DNA of 64,000 nt from Porphyra umbilicalis (taxonomy: Eukaryota; Rhodophyta; Bangiophyceae; Bangiales; Bangiaceae): the NCBI GenBank assembly GCA_002049455.2, contig KV918941.1, positions 89,683 through 153,682 on the forward strand. The letters are read 5' to 3'. The stretch's first letter is position 1. The number at the start of each line of letters is the position of its first letter. Both the position numbers and the translations under genes were made by a program. Shown here one piece after another: positions 51,961 to 62,483 of this stretch. The notes under the pieces were generated by a model, which ran no database searches, was not told the DNA's origin, and saw nothing but the letters and a program-made list of their open reading frames with translations.

Positions 51961-53510
51961 TTGCCGGCTTGTGAATCTATTATTAGTAGACGCGAAAGAA
52001 TGTTTTGAGATAGCCGTGCAAAGCTCATGTGAGATGGCCTTAGCTTGATTCGGAGGATCATGTGCACAACAGTCCCGTGCATCGGCAAATATCGTATACT
52101 TCAGATTGCCTGATTCTCAAGTCACCTCTGTGATTGGGCAGTTCATCACAACAGTTTCTGGACTCCGTTTACGGATCATCTTCGGGACTGATTCTGGGAT
52201 CGTTCCAGAAGCAGTGTCATCATCATAAGCTTAGGCAATCCGAACGATTCCAGAACGGGGCCGAACAGGCCGAACGCACGAACGCGCACGGACTGCGGTT
52301 GGGCGAAAACGGCCCGAACAGACCTCGAACGGGAACTCCCGTTGTTCGGCATGGACATTTCTTGCCGAGCAGACGCCCCTTGGACATGGGCAGACGAGCG
52401 CGGCAAGTGGCCAATCAGGGCAGTTCAACGCAGCTCAACTCAGCAGATTATTTCGTCGAACAGCGACGATGCGCCGAGACACCGGCCGCAAGCTTGCCTG
52501 ACCCCGGGTGACCAGACCACCCCTCTCTCAGCGGCGGTCTGGTGGGTCGGGGTTGACTTCCACACGGCACGGCCCGGTTAGCCAGCAAAATGAGGGCTTC
52601 CTCAGCTGCGGTGCTGCCCTTGCCCTGGACAGAGCAGAGCCTAGGTGGTGTCTGCGAGGTGCGACGTCACTCCCTCATGTGCACTCAGAAAGTAGGCAAG
52701 ACTATCTCGCTTGGCCCGCGTCGCTAGGGAAAAGGACAGGCCCCAAAACGTGCTCCAGGCGAGTGCCGCATCTAGACCTTGAATTGATCTCTTATGCTTC
52801 AGGTTGTGGCTGACTAAGGGGCAACTGAGGCGGCATTGAACCTAAGGTTGGGGCTACGCTCCAATTTAGCGGGCTTAACGCGCGTGCGACGCCCCTCACG
52901 CCCTCTTGACGCCCTGCATCAGCCTTTATATCATACACCCAGCTAACGACCCATGTATAGCCCCCCGTGCAATATTGTAAATCACTTGTGGCGCAATTTA
53001 TCAAGATCTCCTCAGACGGGCCAGTATTGCCGCGTTTCAGAAAAGGGTGCAGTCTGACCACCCCTTGCAAACGGGCTATCTGGGGTACCTCAAGATGACT
53101 GATCGCCACCAGCCTGATTCCGGATCGAAGTGGAACGGTGTTTCCACCACGATTATCGACTGCCGCGGAATGGCCATTCCGCCACGATTTTGATCGCCAC
53201 GGAATGGCCCTCCAGCGACGGCACGCGATCGACCGTTTGTGGAGCGTGAATTGACAAAATTCACTGCCTAAACCGTGCTGCGACCCATCCTACGTTTCCT
53301 GTAAACCCTAATTGCCCCGTCCAGGTAACAGTCCACGTCAACGACGTGTCGCAAACGAGCAGTTCGGCCGGGTCTCTCTGAGTTTGGTCAATATCAAAGC
53401 ATAACGCCTAATTAACGACCTGGAAAGAAGGGGCGTTCGTGGCGGGTTCGCCCCACTAACTCACTTCTAACGCCCTGAATGACGCCCCCGTCCTATCTGC
53501 CCACGAACAA
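51961..53510. other. Unassigned spacer
   Basis: Moderate-GC sequence with short frames only. No RNA gene, inverted repeat or recognisable protein was found. Confidence 0.5.
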
Positions 53511-53513
53511 GTG

Positions 53514-53775
53514 AGTGTCCCCCATCACCCGTCGCCAACGCCACGCTCACCAGCACAGCGTGCACACCATCCGACCGCTGCCACTGTCACACGTCTATCA
53601 CTCAATGCCTATCAGCACTACGTGTGTCCCATCCCAAAGCTGCCAGCATCAGAACCTCAAGGCACAGCGGGCCGTTCAAGCCCTCGGTTCGGCCCCTACC
53701 CGCACCGCGTGTCCTCCATCCCACGTCGCCAGCGCCACGTCCACCAGCGCTGCCTGTTCCCTATCCCCGTGGCGG
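53514..53775. repeat. Diverged direct repeat
   Basis: A sequence of the type CATCACCCGTCGCCAACGCC at about 53522 recurs at about 53716 with changes, each followed by ACG..CACCAGC. The offset is about 194 bp. It lies downstream of the transposase gene's 3' end and has no known function. Confidence 0.55.
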
Positions 53776-53915
53776 CGCGCCCCCTTCCCCCTTTTGTGGC
53801 GGTTGCCACCGGCGCTTTTGTTGCTGCCGGTCGCTCGCGACGGCGCGCCCCCCACCCCCAATCCCAAACCACAGCCGTACCCGTCGTATCAGAGAGGTTT
53901 GAGTTTGGCCGACGT

Positions 53916-56900
53916 TCACGGATGGAACGAGTTGATAAAGAAGCGCTCCAGCACCCGCTCCTCGGCCGCATTTGGGGAGTTGCTTGGCGTCAGGAAAAGC
54001 CCGCCCCGCGCGCACAAGTCCTCAAAGTCCGGCTCAATCTGCTCCAGCCGCAGCACGTCGTTGATGGCCACGTTGCATAGCTTCGGGAACCCAGTCGCTT
54101 TGTCCATGTCCCAACACAACCGCTTGTCACCATGCTTGGTGCGCACGCACCCCGGTTTGTATGCAGCAGCACGGAAGCGCTGGACAACCACCCCGCTGCG
54201 CGCAATACCGTCGATGCCGTCGTACACCAGGCGCGCCCTGCCCCATGCAACGCCGTCGGGCGCCGATGGGTCGCGGAAGCGTACGTTGTCGTAGTAGGAA
54301 TTGTTGTAGCTTTTTGGCGCCGCATTCACCCGCAGCTCCATGGGGCCAGCGCCTCACTCGAACACAGCCGTGAATGGCAACGAGTTTTGCACCGCCACCG
54401 AGATGTCTGCGCCGACACCGAGCGTAGCGCCTAAGTTCGCCAGCACCCCGTCGTCCGCCGCCGCCAACTCGCTGACAGACACGCGCCGTCCGCGCACCCT
54501 CACGGCAGGAGATTCCTCCTCCACTTGTTGCTCGGGGTCCGAACTTGGGCCGCCCACCGTCCGTTTTCGTCGCCGCTGCCGCCGCCGCGAATGGCCACCG
54601 GTCGGCTCCTCCAGCGGCGCCGGGGCGACCCCTAGGATGACTTTCAGCGTCTGTGCATGGCGCAGCATCTGGACGGTGAAAGTGTCCAGGTGCTTGTTTG
54701 TGCGCTCAGACGTGGCCTTGCACTTGGAGTGCAGGCCCTCATTGACGCTCGTATCAGCTTCGGTGAGGTTGCCCCGGTCCAGCAGCTCCTCCAGCAGGTG
54801 GCTGGAAATTTGATGCGCCTTGGGGGTGTTTATCGGCCCGAAGAGGACTGCCACGTACCGCTTGATGAAAGCGTCCGCCTCTTCGGCAAGAGCCTCCGCC
54901 TCTGCCGTTGTCGTGTCACCCTGCATGGCACGATTATCGCCCGAAAGCTTGCCCGAGAGCGCCACGGCACGGCATGTGACATCCAGCACCGCATCGGCGA
55001 CGCCCATGCCGGGGAAGAGAACGGAAAACGCCGGCGAGTCGATGCCAGACGTCGACACGGGCTCGAGCACCTCTTCATTCGAGGACCACCAGAATTCGGG
55101 CGCCGCGCCCTCGGAAACACCGCTGCCCGAGGCGGACCCGTCGCAGTCATCGCTCGACGACTGCGTCCGCTCGCGGCTGCGGCCCGCCGTGCCACCAGGC
55201 TTCTTCCGCTTGCTGCTCCGGATGCGCTGCTGCTCCTTTTGCCACGTGCGGCTGCCGTACGGCGACCGCCGCAAGAGACGCGCATATGGCGCGGTCGAGT
55301 CAGCCGCCCGCCTGCTCACGGCTCCGGCCACCATACCAGGAAAGTACGGGACTGCGTGGCGCCACTCACTGCCCTTGAGGGTGGGCTGCGTGACGCCCGT
55401 CGGAAAAAGGAACCTGGAAACGGAATACGAGGCAACCCAGAAGTCAAAAGGCCGGGCGGGAGGCGTCACACACTGAGTGTAAAGGACGTGTCAGCAGAGG
55501 GTTCCCTTAGGGTCGTACAGGGTGTGGAGGGCGCGAGAGCGGACCATTGCGGCGGCCAGGCTGAGTGCCAGAGGATGAGAATGTCTCCAGCGCGGAGTAG
55601 TCTACAGAATCGAGCACACACATGGACGTACCCAGGTGGTTGGAGTCTGGCGCGGCACCGCCTCGTCATGTGCAGCAAGCGCTCGTTGATGCCGATCAAA
55701 GTGTTTTACCCCGTACCGTGGGCTAAGTTGCTCTCCTTGGCCAGCGCCTCCACGAGGTTGCCAATCAAGGCTCCGAGGTTCCGCAGAATGCCGAGCTTCC
55801 AGGTCTGCGAGACCGCTCCGTACACCAAGTGAGAACGCTGAAAGAGAAGCCGAGAACAGAAGCCCACGGTGAGTGTCAGTTGCCATATATCAGCGACCAG
55901 TGAAGCACTGGCAACGCCCCCCGGCCCTCGTCCTCATCGATCTGCTGTCACCGACAATGTCAGCACGAGAAAGAACACATCGAGCAACGTACATGCAGAA
56001 GGTCGAGGCCAAAGATGCGATACAATGCCGCACTGCCGGTGCTCAGGCCGTGAATTGCTCCTAGTGCAGGCACATAAGGGGTGCCAGAGTGATCGTCCGA
56101 TATCTGGTCCCGCCGTGTTGACCCGGAATTAGCGTCAAAGAGCTCGGCCGCCTCCATCTGCAGGAGCAGCGTCTCCCGTACATTCCGCATGGGCGCCTCA
56201 GAGCATACGCCGCACACGTCCTTGCTTACCATTCATCGAGAGCATGGCTTCATGCTCTGGCCGATTCGCAGCCCGAGCAATTGACGCTGCTCGGGCATGT
56301 CCGCCGCGTAGAGGGTGATTCGCGGCACGGCCGTCCACTCGACGCCGTCGAGCATGATCTTTTTTCCCGTCTGGCTCGCCAGAGCAAAGTCGTCGGTCAG
56401 GACAGCAATGCACCGCTGCAGTAGCTGACCTCGAAAGTCGCGTGCATGCTTCTTCTCCTTGGCGCTGGCGCCGTGGCGCAAGCGCACCTTCGGGATGAAG
56501 CCGACCGTTTGCCACTCGGTCTTTCCCGTAATCACGTTGGGAAAGCGTGCCCTAATAGGATACACAAAGTCGGCTACACAAACATTACACATCACGATCA
56601 GCCCACCAGCACAGAAGAAAAGCAGCAAGGCGGAGGATCATCAGAAGCTAGTGTGGACGACCGAAACAGCACAGCGTGCAGAAACGACGCCAATGACCAA
56701 GCTGAGAAAACACCGAGAGGAAAAACAACAGAGTATGGGACCCAGAACAAGTCCGACGTACCACCAGACCAAGACACCACTGTTGCGTCTGAGAACAGCT
56801 GCGTGGACAGAACGAAAATGTTTTCGTCTGAGTGGTCCCGGTAGTCAGCAAACACACGCGCCTGCTCCTCTAAATAGAAGTCGCTGTCCAATGTCCCGCT

Positions 56901-57857
56901 GCGGATGATGCTGCCATCCCTCCGCACACGCCGCTCGCCCAAGAAGGAGCACCTGGCCGCCCCCACAATGGCCTCCACGGCGACGTCCCACAGGTTCCTG
57001 GAATAGAACTGGAATGTCTGGCCGTCGATGACAATGTCGGTCACGCGCCACCCCTGTTCTGCCAGGCACCGATCCTGCTCTCCCTTGAACGAGTCGGAAA
57101 ACGCCGCGGCCGAGCCAAACGCCGACTCCATGGGCCCGAGCGCGCTGGAGCCGGCCGCTGTCGTCGTCGCCCTCTCGGCTGCCACAATCGTGTCCCACAG
57201 CTTATGCTTGTCAGTCACCGACAATCCGCTGCGGCCGGTCGACACTGCAAAGAGGCGGATCTTGCGCAGGGCTGGGTTGTTGAACGCCGACGGCGTGCCG
57301 GCCACCGCAGGGTTGCACACCGACCGCGTGCGCTCAGTGTCTCCCTTCGCCCGGCAGTAGGCGTAGATGCGGTCCGCGAGTATGCCAACTATCGCCCGAC
57401 TCCTCATCGGTTGCTGCGGAGGAAGCGAGGCGCCGTGCACGCGACTCGCGGATCGGCCCAAAGGGAGAACATCGGGTCGAGATGCCGATCGGTCCGCCAA
57501 AGTGGACGTATCGGAGGAGGCGGTGCCAGCCGCTTGGCTCAGCGGCGGTGAGGACCAAACCCTCGACGAGACGCTCGCAGGTCCTCTACCAAAAGAAAAG
57601 ACCGGAAGGGAGCTCGGCGTGCCCGCCGACCGGCCGCCACCATCGACAGGGCGGCGGCCGGTCACCAACGGCGCCAGAGAGCGGGGAGGCTGAGGGGGAA
57701 GTGGAGGGGGGAGAGGAGGAACTTGCCCGCGGTTCACGGAGAGGGGGACGAGGGGGTGGAACACGGAGCGATGCCGCTGGCGGCCGGCCGAGGTGGTGAA
57801 AAGGCGGGAGCACACACCACACTTGTGAGACACACACACGGGCAGCGGGGGCGCCAT
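53916..57857 (-). pseudogene. Plavaka/CACTA-like DDE transposase, three in-frame stops
   Basis: Exon 1 (57857-56762) begins with a C2H2-type finger (CGVCSRLF...RQRHRSVFH, residues about 13-35). Intron 56761-56574 (GTACGT...GTAG) joins in frame to exon 2 (56573-55993), which carries YPIRAR, VGFIPK and YAADMPEQ. Intron 55992-55838 leads to exon 3, starting 55837. Later coding lies at 55472-54354 (NEGLHSKCK) and 54353-53916 (YYDNVRFRD...VYDG). The order resembles Plavaka-type transposases as I know them. The frame is interrupted by TGA at 56235-56233, TAA at 55708-55706 and TGA at 54356-54354, while surrounding frames stay open. The splice between exon 3 and the 55472 segment is unresolved. This is a recently inactivated copy, unless stops are bypassed. 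Confidence 0.75.
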
Positions 57858-57999
57858 TGAGCCCGCGCGCACCGCCACATGCTTCCGCAGCAATAACGGC
57901 CCGACCACGGCCGCATGAAAGACGTCGGCGAGTCCCCCGTCGCCAGCGGCCGGCACCCGCCAGCCCCCCCGGTGGTGTCTGGTCACAGGTCACGCGCTC

Positions 58000-58871
58000 G
58001 CCGCCACACCTGTGGTGCCCAACCCGGCGCACAGTGGGCTTCTCGGCCGCAAAAACATGCTCGTCCAGCAGTCCTCGCGAAGTGGGGTCGGCGCTGCCCA
58101 ATGAGGCGCCACGAGCACCGCCTGCAAGAAACACGAGACCGCCCATTCGCAGCCCATTTATTTCTTCGGCCCATCAGAATTTCCCTTATGAAATGGGTTG
58201 ATTTAGCATGCTGACACACCGCACCAAACAGTGCTTAGTGCAAACTCGCGGCTCGCGCGCCTTCAAATGCGACGCCGCCCTTTCGCACGCGACGCCGTTC
58301 TTTCAGAGCGTCTCCATCAATGGCTCCAACCGTCCAAACAGCCAAACGTGGCACCGTTTGGCCGTTTGGACGGTTGGAGCACTGGTGGCTGGGATCCGCT
58401 CCAAAACTAGGGTGTGATGGGGCTGTGACGGCCCATAAATAGACCGGTTCACATTTTCTAATCCCCTAATGCATCTCGTGGTGGCCTCGCGGGATCGCCC
58501 TTCTTTTGGAGCTTGAACGGCAGCGTCACTCCAAACAGGCCTGTTTGGAGACGCCCCGCGTCTTTTGGCCAACCCCTGGTTCCCTGTTCGAACCACGAAA
58601 GCCAATGGAAAGCGTGACCCGTGGCTTGCAGACAGTTGCGAGACGATCTGGCAGTCATGGAGATTCTCTGTAGTGCATCTGTGGGATTACTGGCGTGCCA
58701 CAAAAGAGGCCCACCGCCAGAGACGTCGAGACGAGCCCAAGCTTGAGACGTGATCAGCTTAGTTTTAGCTCTGCGTTTGGAGAGCCAGTGACAGCACCAC
58801 ACGTTGTGCACACGTGGCCGTTGGGTTGGACGGTTGGCTCCATTGGTGGAGATGCTCTCACAACCTCTCTC
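58000..58871. other. Upstream flank of the transposase pseudogene
   Basis: No gene was identified. The stretch contains the 26-bp hairpin at 58323-58380, and related CCAACCGTCCAA-type motifs near 58830. The promoter of the pseudogene would lie at its left end. Confidence 0.45.
58323..58380. repeat. 26-bp hairpin with 6-nt loop
   Basis: Arms 58323-58348 and 58355-58380 are inverted with one mismatch, starting GCTCCAACCGTCCAAAC, around the loop TGGCAC. It could be a miniature foldback remnant or a regulatory palindrome. No target duplication was recognised. Confidence 0.85.
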
Positions 58872-60020
58872 CACGCCTAGTTAAGGGCCAGTGTACCTGC
58901 TCTTCTGGGTTTTCAACAGGGTTGTCGCACCGGGTTGGCTGGTGCTTCAAAATGGGACAGCTCATTGGCCGAAAGGTTAAGTGTCAGATCAGGCTTCCAC
59001 TTTCCCGCGCAGAATGCAACGTGGACAGAGACCTGGTGCCAGAAGCAAGGAACGTCGGACAGACTCCACCTGACCCCTGCTCAGGCGTAAGCGGGAGTCG
59101 CCGGCTCCCGAGAGAAGCAAGACTGGGAGCTCCCCCTATACCAGCCCACTCAAACAGGGTGTGCAGAGCACGATTCTGCCGGAAAAAATAGGCCTTGACC
59201 ACGTCCTACCCACATGCCGGCCCGTTGTAGGCAGAAAAGCTCACCACGTACAGCTCGTGGCCTATCTTCTCTCTCGCCAGCGTTTTTGATAATCCGTCCC
59301 CAGAATACTCTAGAGGCACCCCGTAGCTGCCATTTTTCGGCACAAGCGCCCCAAACTGACACCTACAGTCGTCGCTATGAGGATTCCTCTTCGGACCTTC
59401 TTGACACATCTCCGATGCCAATTGGTATGGGGTTGCATGGGCCGTTTCAGTGGACATGCGCGGCCGTGGCGGAGGGGGGAGGGGTGGGTACGTTTTTCTC
59501 ATGATGACATTTATCCAGGATGTCTTCTCCCACGACCCCTTCCCCACCTGTATTGCGCCCTTCTGCACTCGCAACACACCCAGACCTAACTTGCGTCTGG
59601 CCTTCATCAGCTTCCGCCATATTGTGTCCCCCAACAGAAAGACAGCAACCGCACGGTGATGACAAAGGCGTCATGCAAGTGTCTGTAGGCAACAGGATCG
59701 ACAAGCACGAGCAAGACGTGATCCGCCCGGGATCACGTTTTTGACCGCTGCTGATCCATTCGGATCAACACGCCCTCTCACAGAGCCTGCACAGGCCTCT
59801 GAAAATTGGGTCGCGACCCGTCGCTTGCACGACTCACGTCTTCGGAGAGCTGCTGATCCACTGGCGTCACAAGGTGCTCTCGCAGAGGCTACGGAGGCCT
59901 CCTAAAATTGGGTCGCGACCAAATTTTCTACGGACCACTGGATTTCTAACACGTCGCTCTGGAGCTTTCGAAACGACCGTGTAATGCTCAGACCCAGAAG
60001 AGCAGGCTTAACTAGGCGTG
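58872..60020. mobile_element. TIR element A family, copy 2
   Basis: This copy starts CACGCCTAGTTAAGG and ends CTTAACTAGGCGTG, with TCTC on both sides (58868-58871 and 60021-60024), a 4-bp duplication. The inner terminal blocks share AATGCTCAGACCCAGAAGAGC with 46996-47016. Internal stretches such as CGCCATATT and CTCATTGGC align with copy 1 at 45407-47035. It is 1.15 kb long and carries no recognised transposase. Confidence 0.78.
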
Positions 60021-61214
60021 TCTCCTGGCCGTGGGACGGAGGAGAGCTGTGTTTTAGGGGGCTTGCTGCTCAGTCACCAACAGTACCCACGCTGTTGCAG
60101 ACGCCCCGCGCCCCCGCACTCGTGAACGCACGGACGGGCCCACCAAGTGGCACGCAGGCGCGGGCCACCCAGTTCAAGCCAGTGGAAGTAGGACGCTGAC
60201 ACACAGCCACAGACCCCGTAGGCTTCACCCCGTGGACGCGGGCGTGCGCCAGCAGTGGCAATACTCCTAACCGGGGGTGGCGACGGCCAAGAATCCTCCA
60301 CCCTATATTTCATACCAGATGGCTCCAGGGTTTTCGAGTTGGGTATAATATTCGAGCACGTCACGAATTACCCTGAATCAAATGCAAGTTGGCAACGACA
60401 GCGGGTTGTTGGGCAAGCGCAACGAATTGAAACCGCCGCGACCCGCCCGCCAGGACAGGCCGCCCCGACCAGCAACCGCAAGGGTGCGTGCACTCCGCCC
60501 GTGGGCCCCAGTTCCTCGCCCAAGGCGCCCCCTGTCTCCCCACGCACTGGTTACTGCCGCTGCAGAGCTGGCGCACCCTCTACTCCCGCACCGTGCCGCG
60601 TGGCAACCTGCTTGCGTCCCTCACCGGTATGCGTCGCTTGCCCTCTGCTTCAAGGCTTGGTGCCTCTCACCACCTCTACAGTGAGGCCCGGGGTCGTGCA
60701 TTCACGGGTGGTTTGGCTGTTTGGGCGCGTTTGTCGTGGTGGGCGCCTCGGCGGTCACAACCGGCCTGCGTCTGTTGCCTTTCGCTCCACGGAACGGTGC
60801 GTGTCGCCGCCACCGTGTCTCCACCGCCGTGCTTCAGTGCATTCTCTCTGGTCACGGCCGGGCCGTAATGCACCGGCGCCGCCACCGGCTCCTTAACCGC
60901 TGCTGGCACCAGCCCCAACACGACCGGTGCCTCTCCTGTCCTTGGGACCGCACGCGCCACCGATCAGAGGCTCCCTCACCCATTCTGGTCTCTCCAGGCG
61001 CGTGTGGACAGCCACTCGGGGCCACGGCAAGGGGCTGCCCACGCTTCATATGAGCAGCCGCCCAGAGGCCAGACCGTCCCCGTGCCTACCAGCAGACGAG
61101 ACAGCGACGGTGGCAGCTGTGCTCGTGCTCGACGGGGACGCCGGTAGCAACCGTGCGCGCAATGTGGTGTGCGCCGGAGCGGCTGCTCATCGTTGCGTCG
61201 GCGGGGGAGGTTGA
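60021..61214. other. Unassigned region with possible short coding remnants
   Basis: Mixed to GC-rich sequence. A + frame around 60570-60690 reads plausibly as protein (YSRTVPRGNLLASLTGMRR), but no start, splice or family could be assigned. No RNA gene or inverted repeat was seen. Confidence 0.4.
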
Positions 61215-62165
61215 CTGCAGGGGCGTTCGAGCGGAGCAAGCGGGACGTGCGCGCGGGCGTGGCCAAGCGCGTCGGCGTGGGGGTCGTCGTGGTAGTCTTC
61301 GAGCGGGGCGGCAAGGGCGAGGCGGAGCGGCTGCTCGTCGGTGTGTCGGCGGGGACGGGCAAATTGAGAAGGCGGGACGTGCGCGCGGGCGTGGCCAAGC
61401 GCGTCGGCGCGGGGGTCGTGGCGGTTGTGCTTGTGCGGGGCGGCAAGTGCGCGGCGGAGCGGCTCCTCGTCGGTGTGTCGGCGGGGGCGGTCAAGTCGAG
61501 CAGGCGGCACGTGCGCGCGGGCGTGGTCAAGCGCGTCGGCGCGGCGGTCTTCAGCGTGGCCCTCTACCTGGGCGGCAAGCGCGTGGCGGAGCGGCTGCTC
61601 GTTGGTGTGTCGGCGGGGACGGTCAAGGCGAGCAGGTGGGAAGTGCGTGCGGGCGCGGCTAAGCGCGTCGGCGCGACGGACGTCAGCGTGGTCTTCTAGC
61701 TGGGAGGCAAGGGCAAGGCGGAGCGGCTGCTCGTCGGTGTGTCGGCGGGGACGGTCAAGTCGAGCTGGCGGGACGCGCGCGCGGGCGTGGCCAAGCACGT
61801 CGGCTCGGGGGTCGTCGTGGTTGTTTTCGAGCGGGGCAAAAAGTGCGCGGCGGTGCGGCTCCTCGTCGGTGTGTCGGCTGGGGCGGTCAAGTCGAGCCGT
61901 CGGGACCTGGGCGCGGGCGTGGCCAAGCGCGTTGGCGTGGGGGTCGTCGTCGTTGTCTTCGAGCGGGGCGGCAAGTGCGTGGCGGAGCGGCAGCTCGTTG
62001 GCGTGTCGGCGGGGACTGTTGACAGCGGGGTCGGTTTGGTGCAGGAAGCGGGACGTGCGCTTGGGCGTGGTCAAGGGCGTCGGTGCGGGGGTCCTTGTGG
62101 TTGTATTCAAGCGCGGCTGCAAGTGCGCGGCGGAGCGGCTGCTCTTTGGCGTGTCGGTTCGGGCG
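61215..62165. repeat. 132-bp tandem array, about seven units
   Basis: The motif GTGTCGGCGGGG recurs near 61343, 61475, 61607, 61739 and 61871 at 132-bp steps, then once more with a small offset. The period is 44 codons. The + frame gives a Val-rich repeat (ERLLVGVSAGTVK...KRVG) with one stop at 61697. A minus frame is open throughout with a different 44-residue repeat (RHTDEQPLR...DALGHARAHV) but has no ATG. Which strand, if either, is translated cannot be decided. The array lies just upstream of the gene at 62484. Confidence 0.92.
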
Positions 62166-62483
62166 GCATTTGAGGACTACAGCATCGCCTGTAACATGGC
62201 TGGCGGAAGCGCCCGCGGCTGCGGGGGCAAAGGCGGTGATGAGGGTGCGGTTTGTCGGTCTGTTTGTCGTGGTGGAGGCGTCGGGGGTGCGTCTGGTGGC
62301 GGTCCAGCAAGCGCCGCTGAGTCGCAGTCGGTTTTTGATGGGCTGCTTGACGCGCATGCGGCTCCCAAGCCGCCGGCCGGCTAAAAGCGGCGGCTCGGAC
62401 AGGCGACGGCCACTGGATGCGGCGACCCCAAGCCCAAGCGCCGAGGAAAAGGAAAGCGCCGTACCTCGGTGTCGCCTGAGGGA

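Noticed and set aside
54309..54356. A 48-nt intron that would remove the last in-frame stop of the transposase pseudogene
   Set aside because: The donor GTGAGG is acceptable, but the acceptor AAAAAG lacks a pyrimidine tract and the length is far below the other introns seen here (about 120-280 nt).
58578..58605. B-box-like GGTTCGAACAGGG on the minus strand
   Set aside because: No pairing T stem, no A box at a suitable distance and no cloverleaf.
61187..62165. CRISPR array
   Set aside because: Units are contiguous 132-bp tandem repeats with no unique spacers, and the window is eukaryotic.
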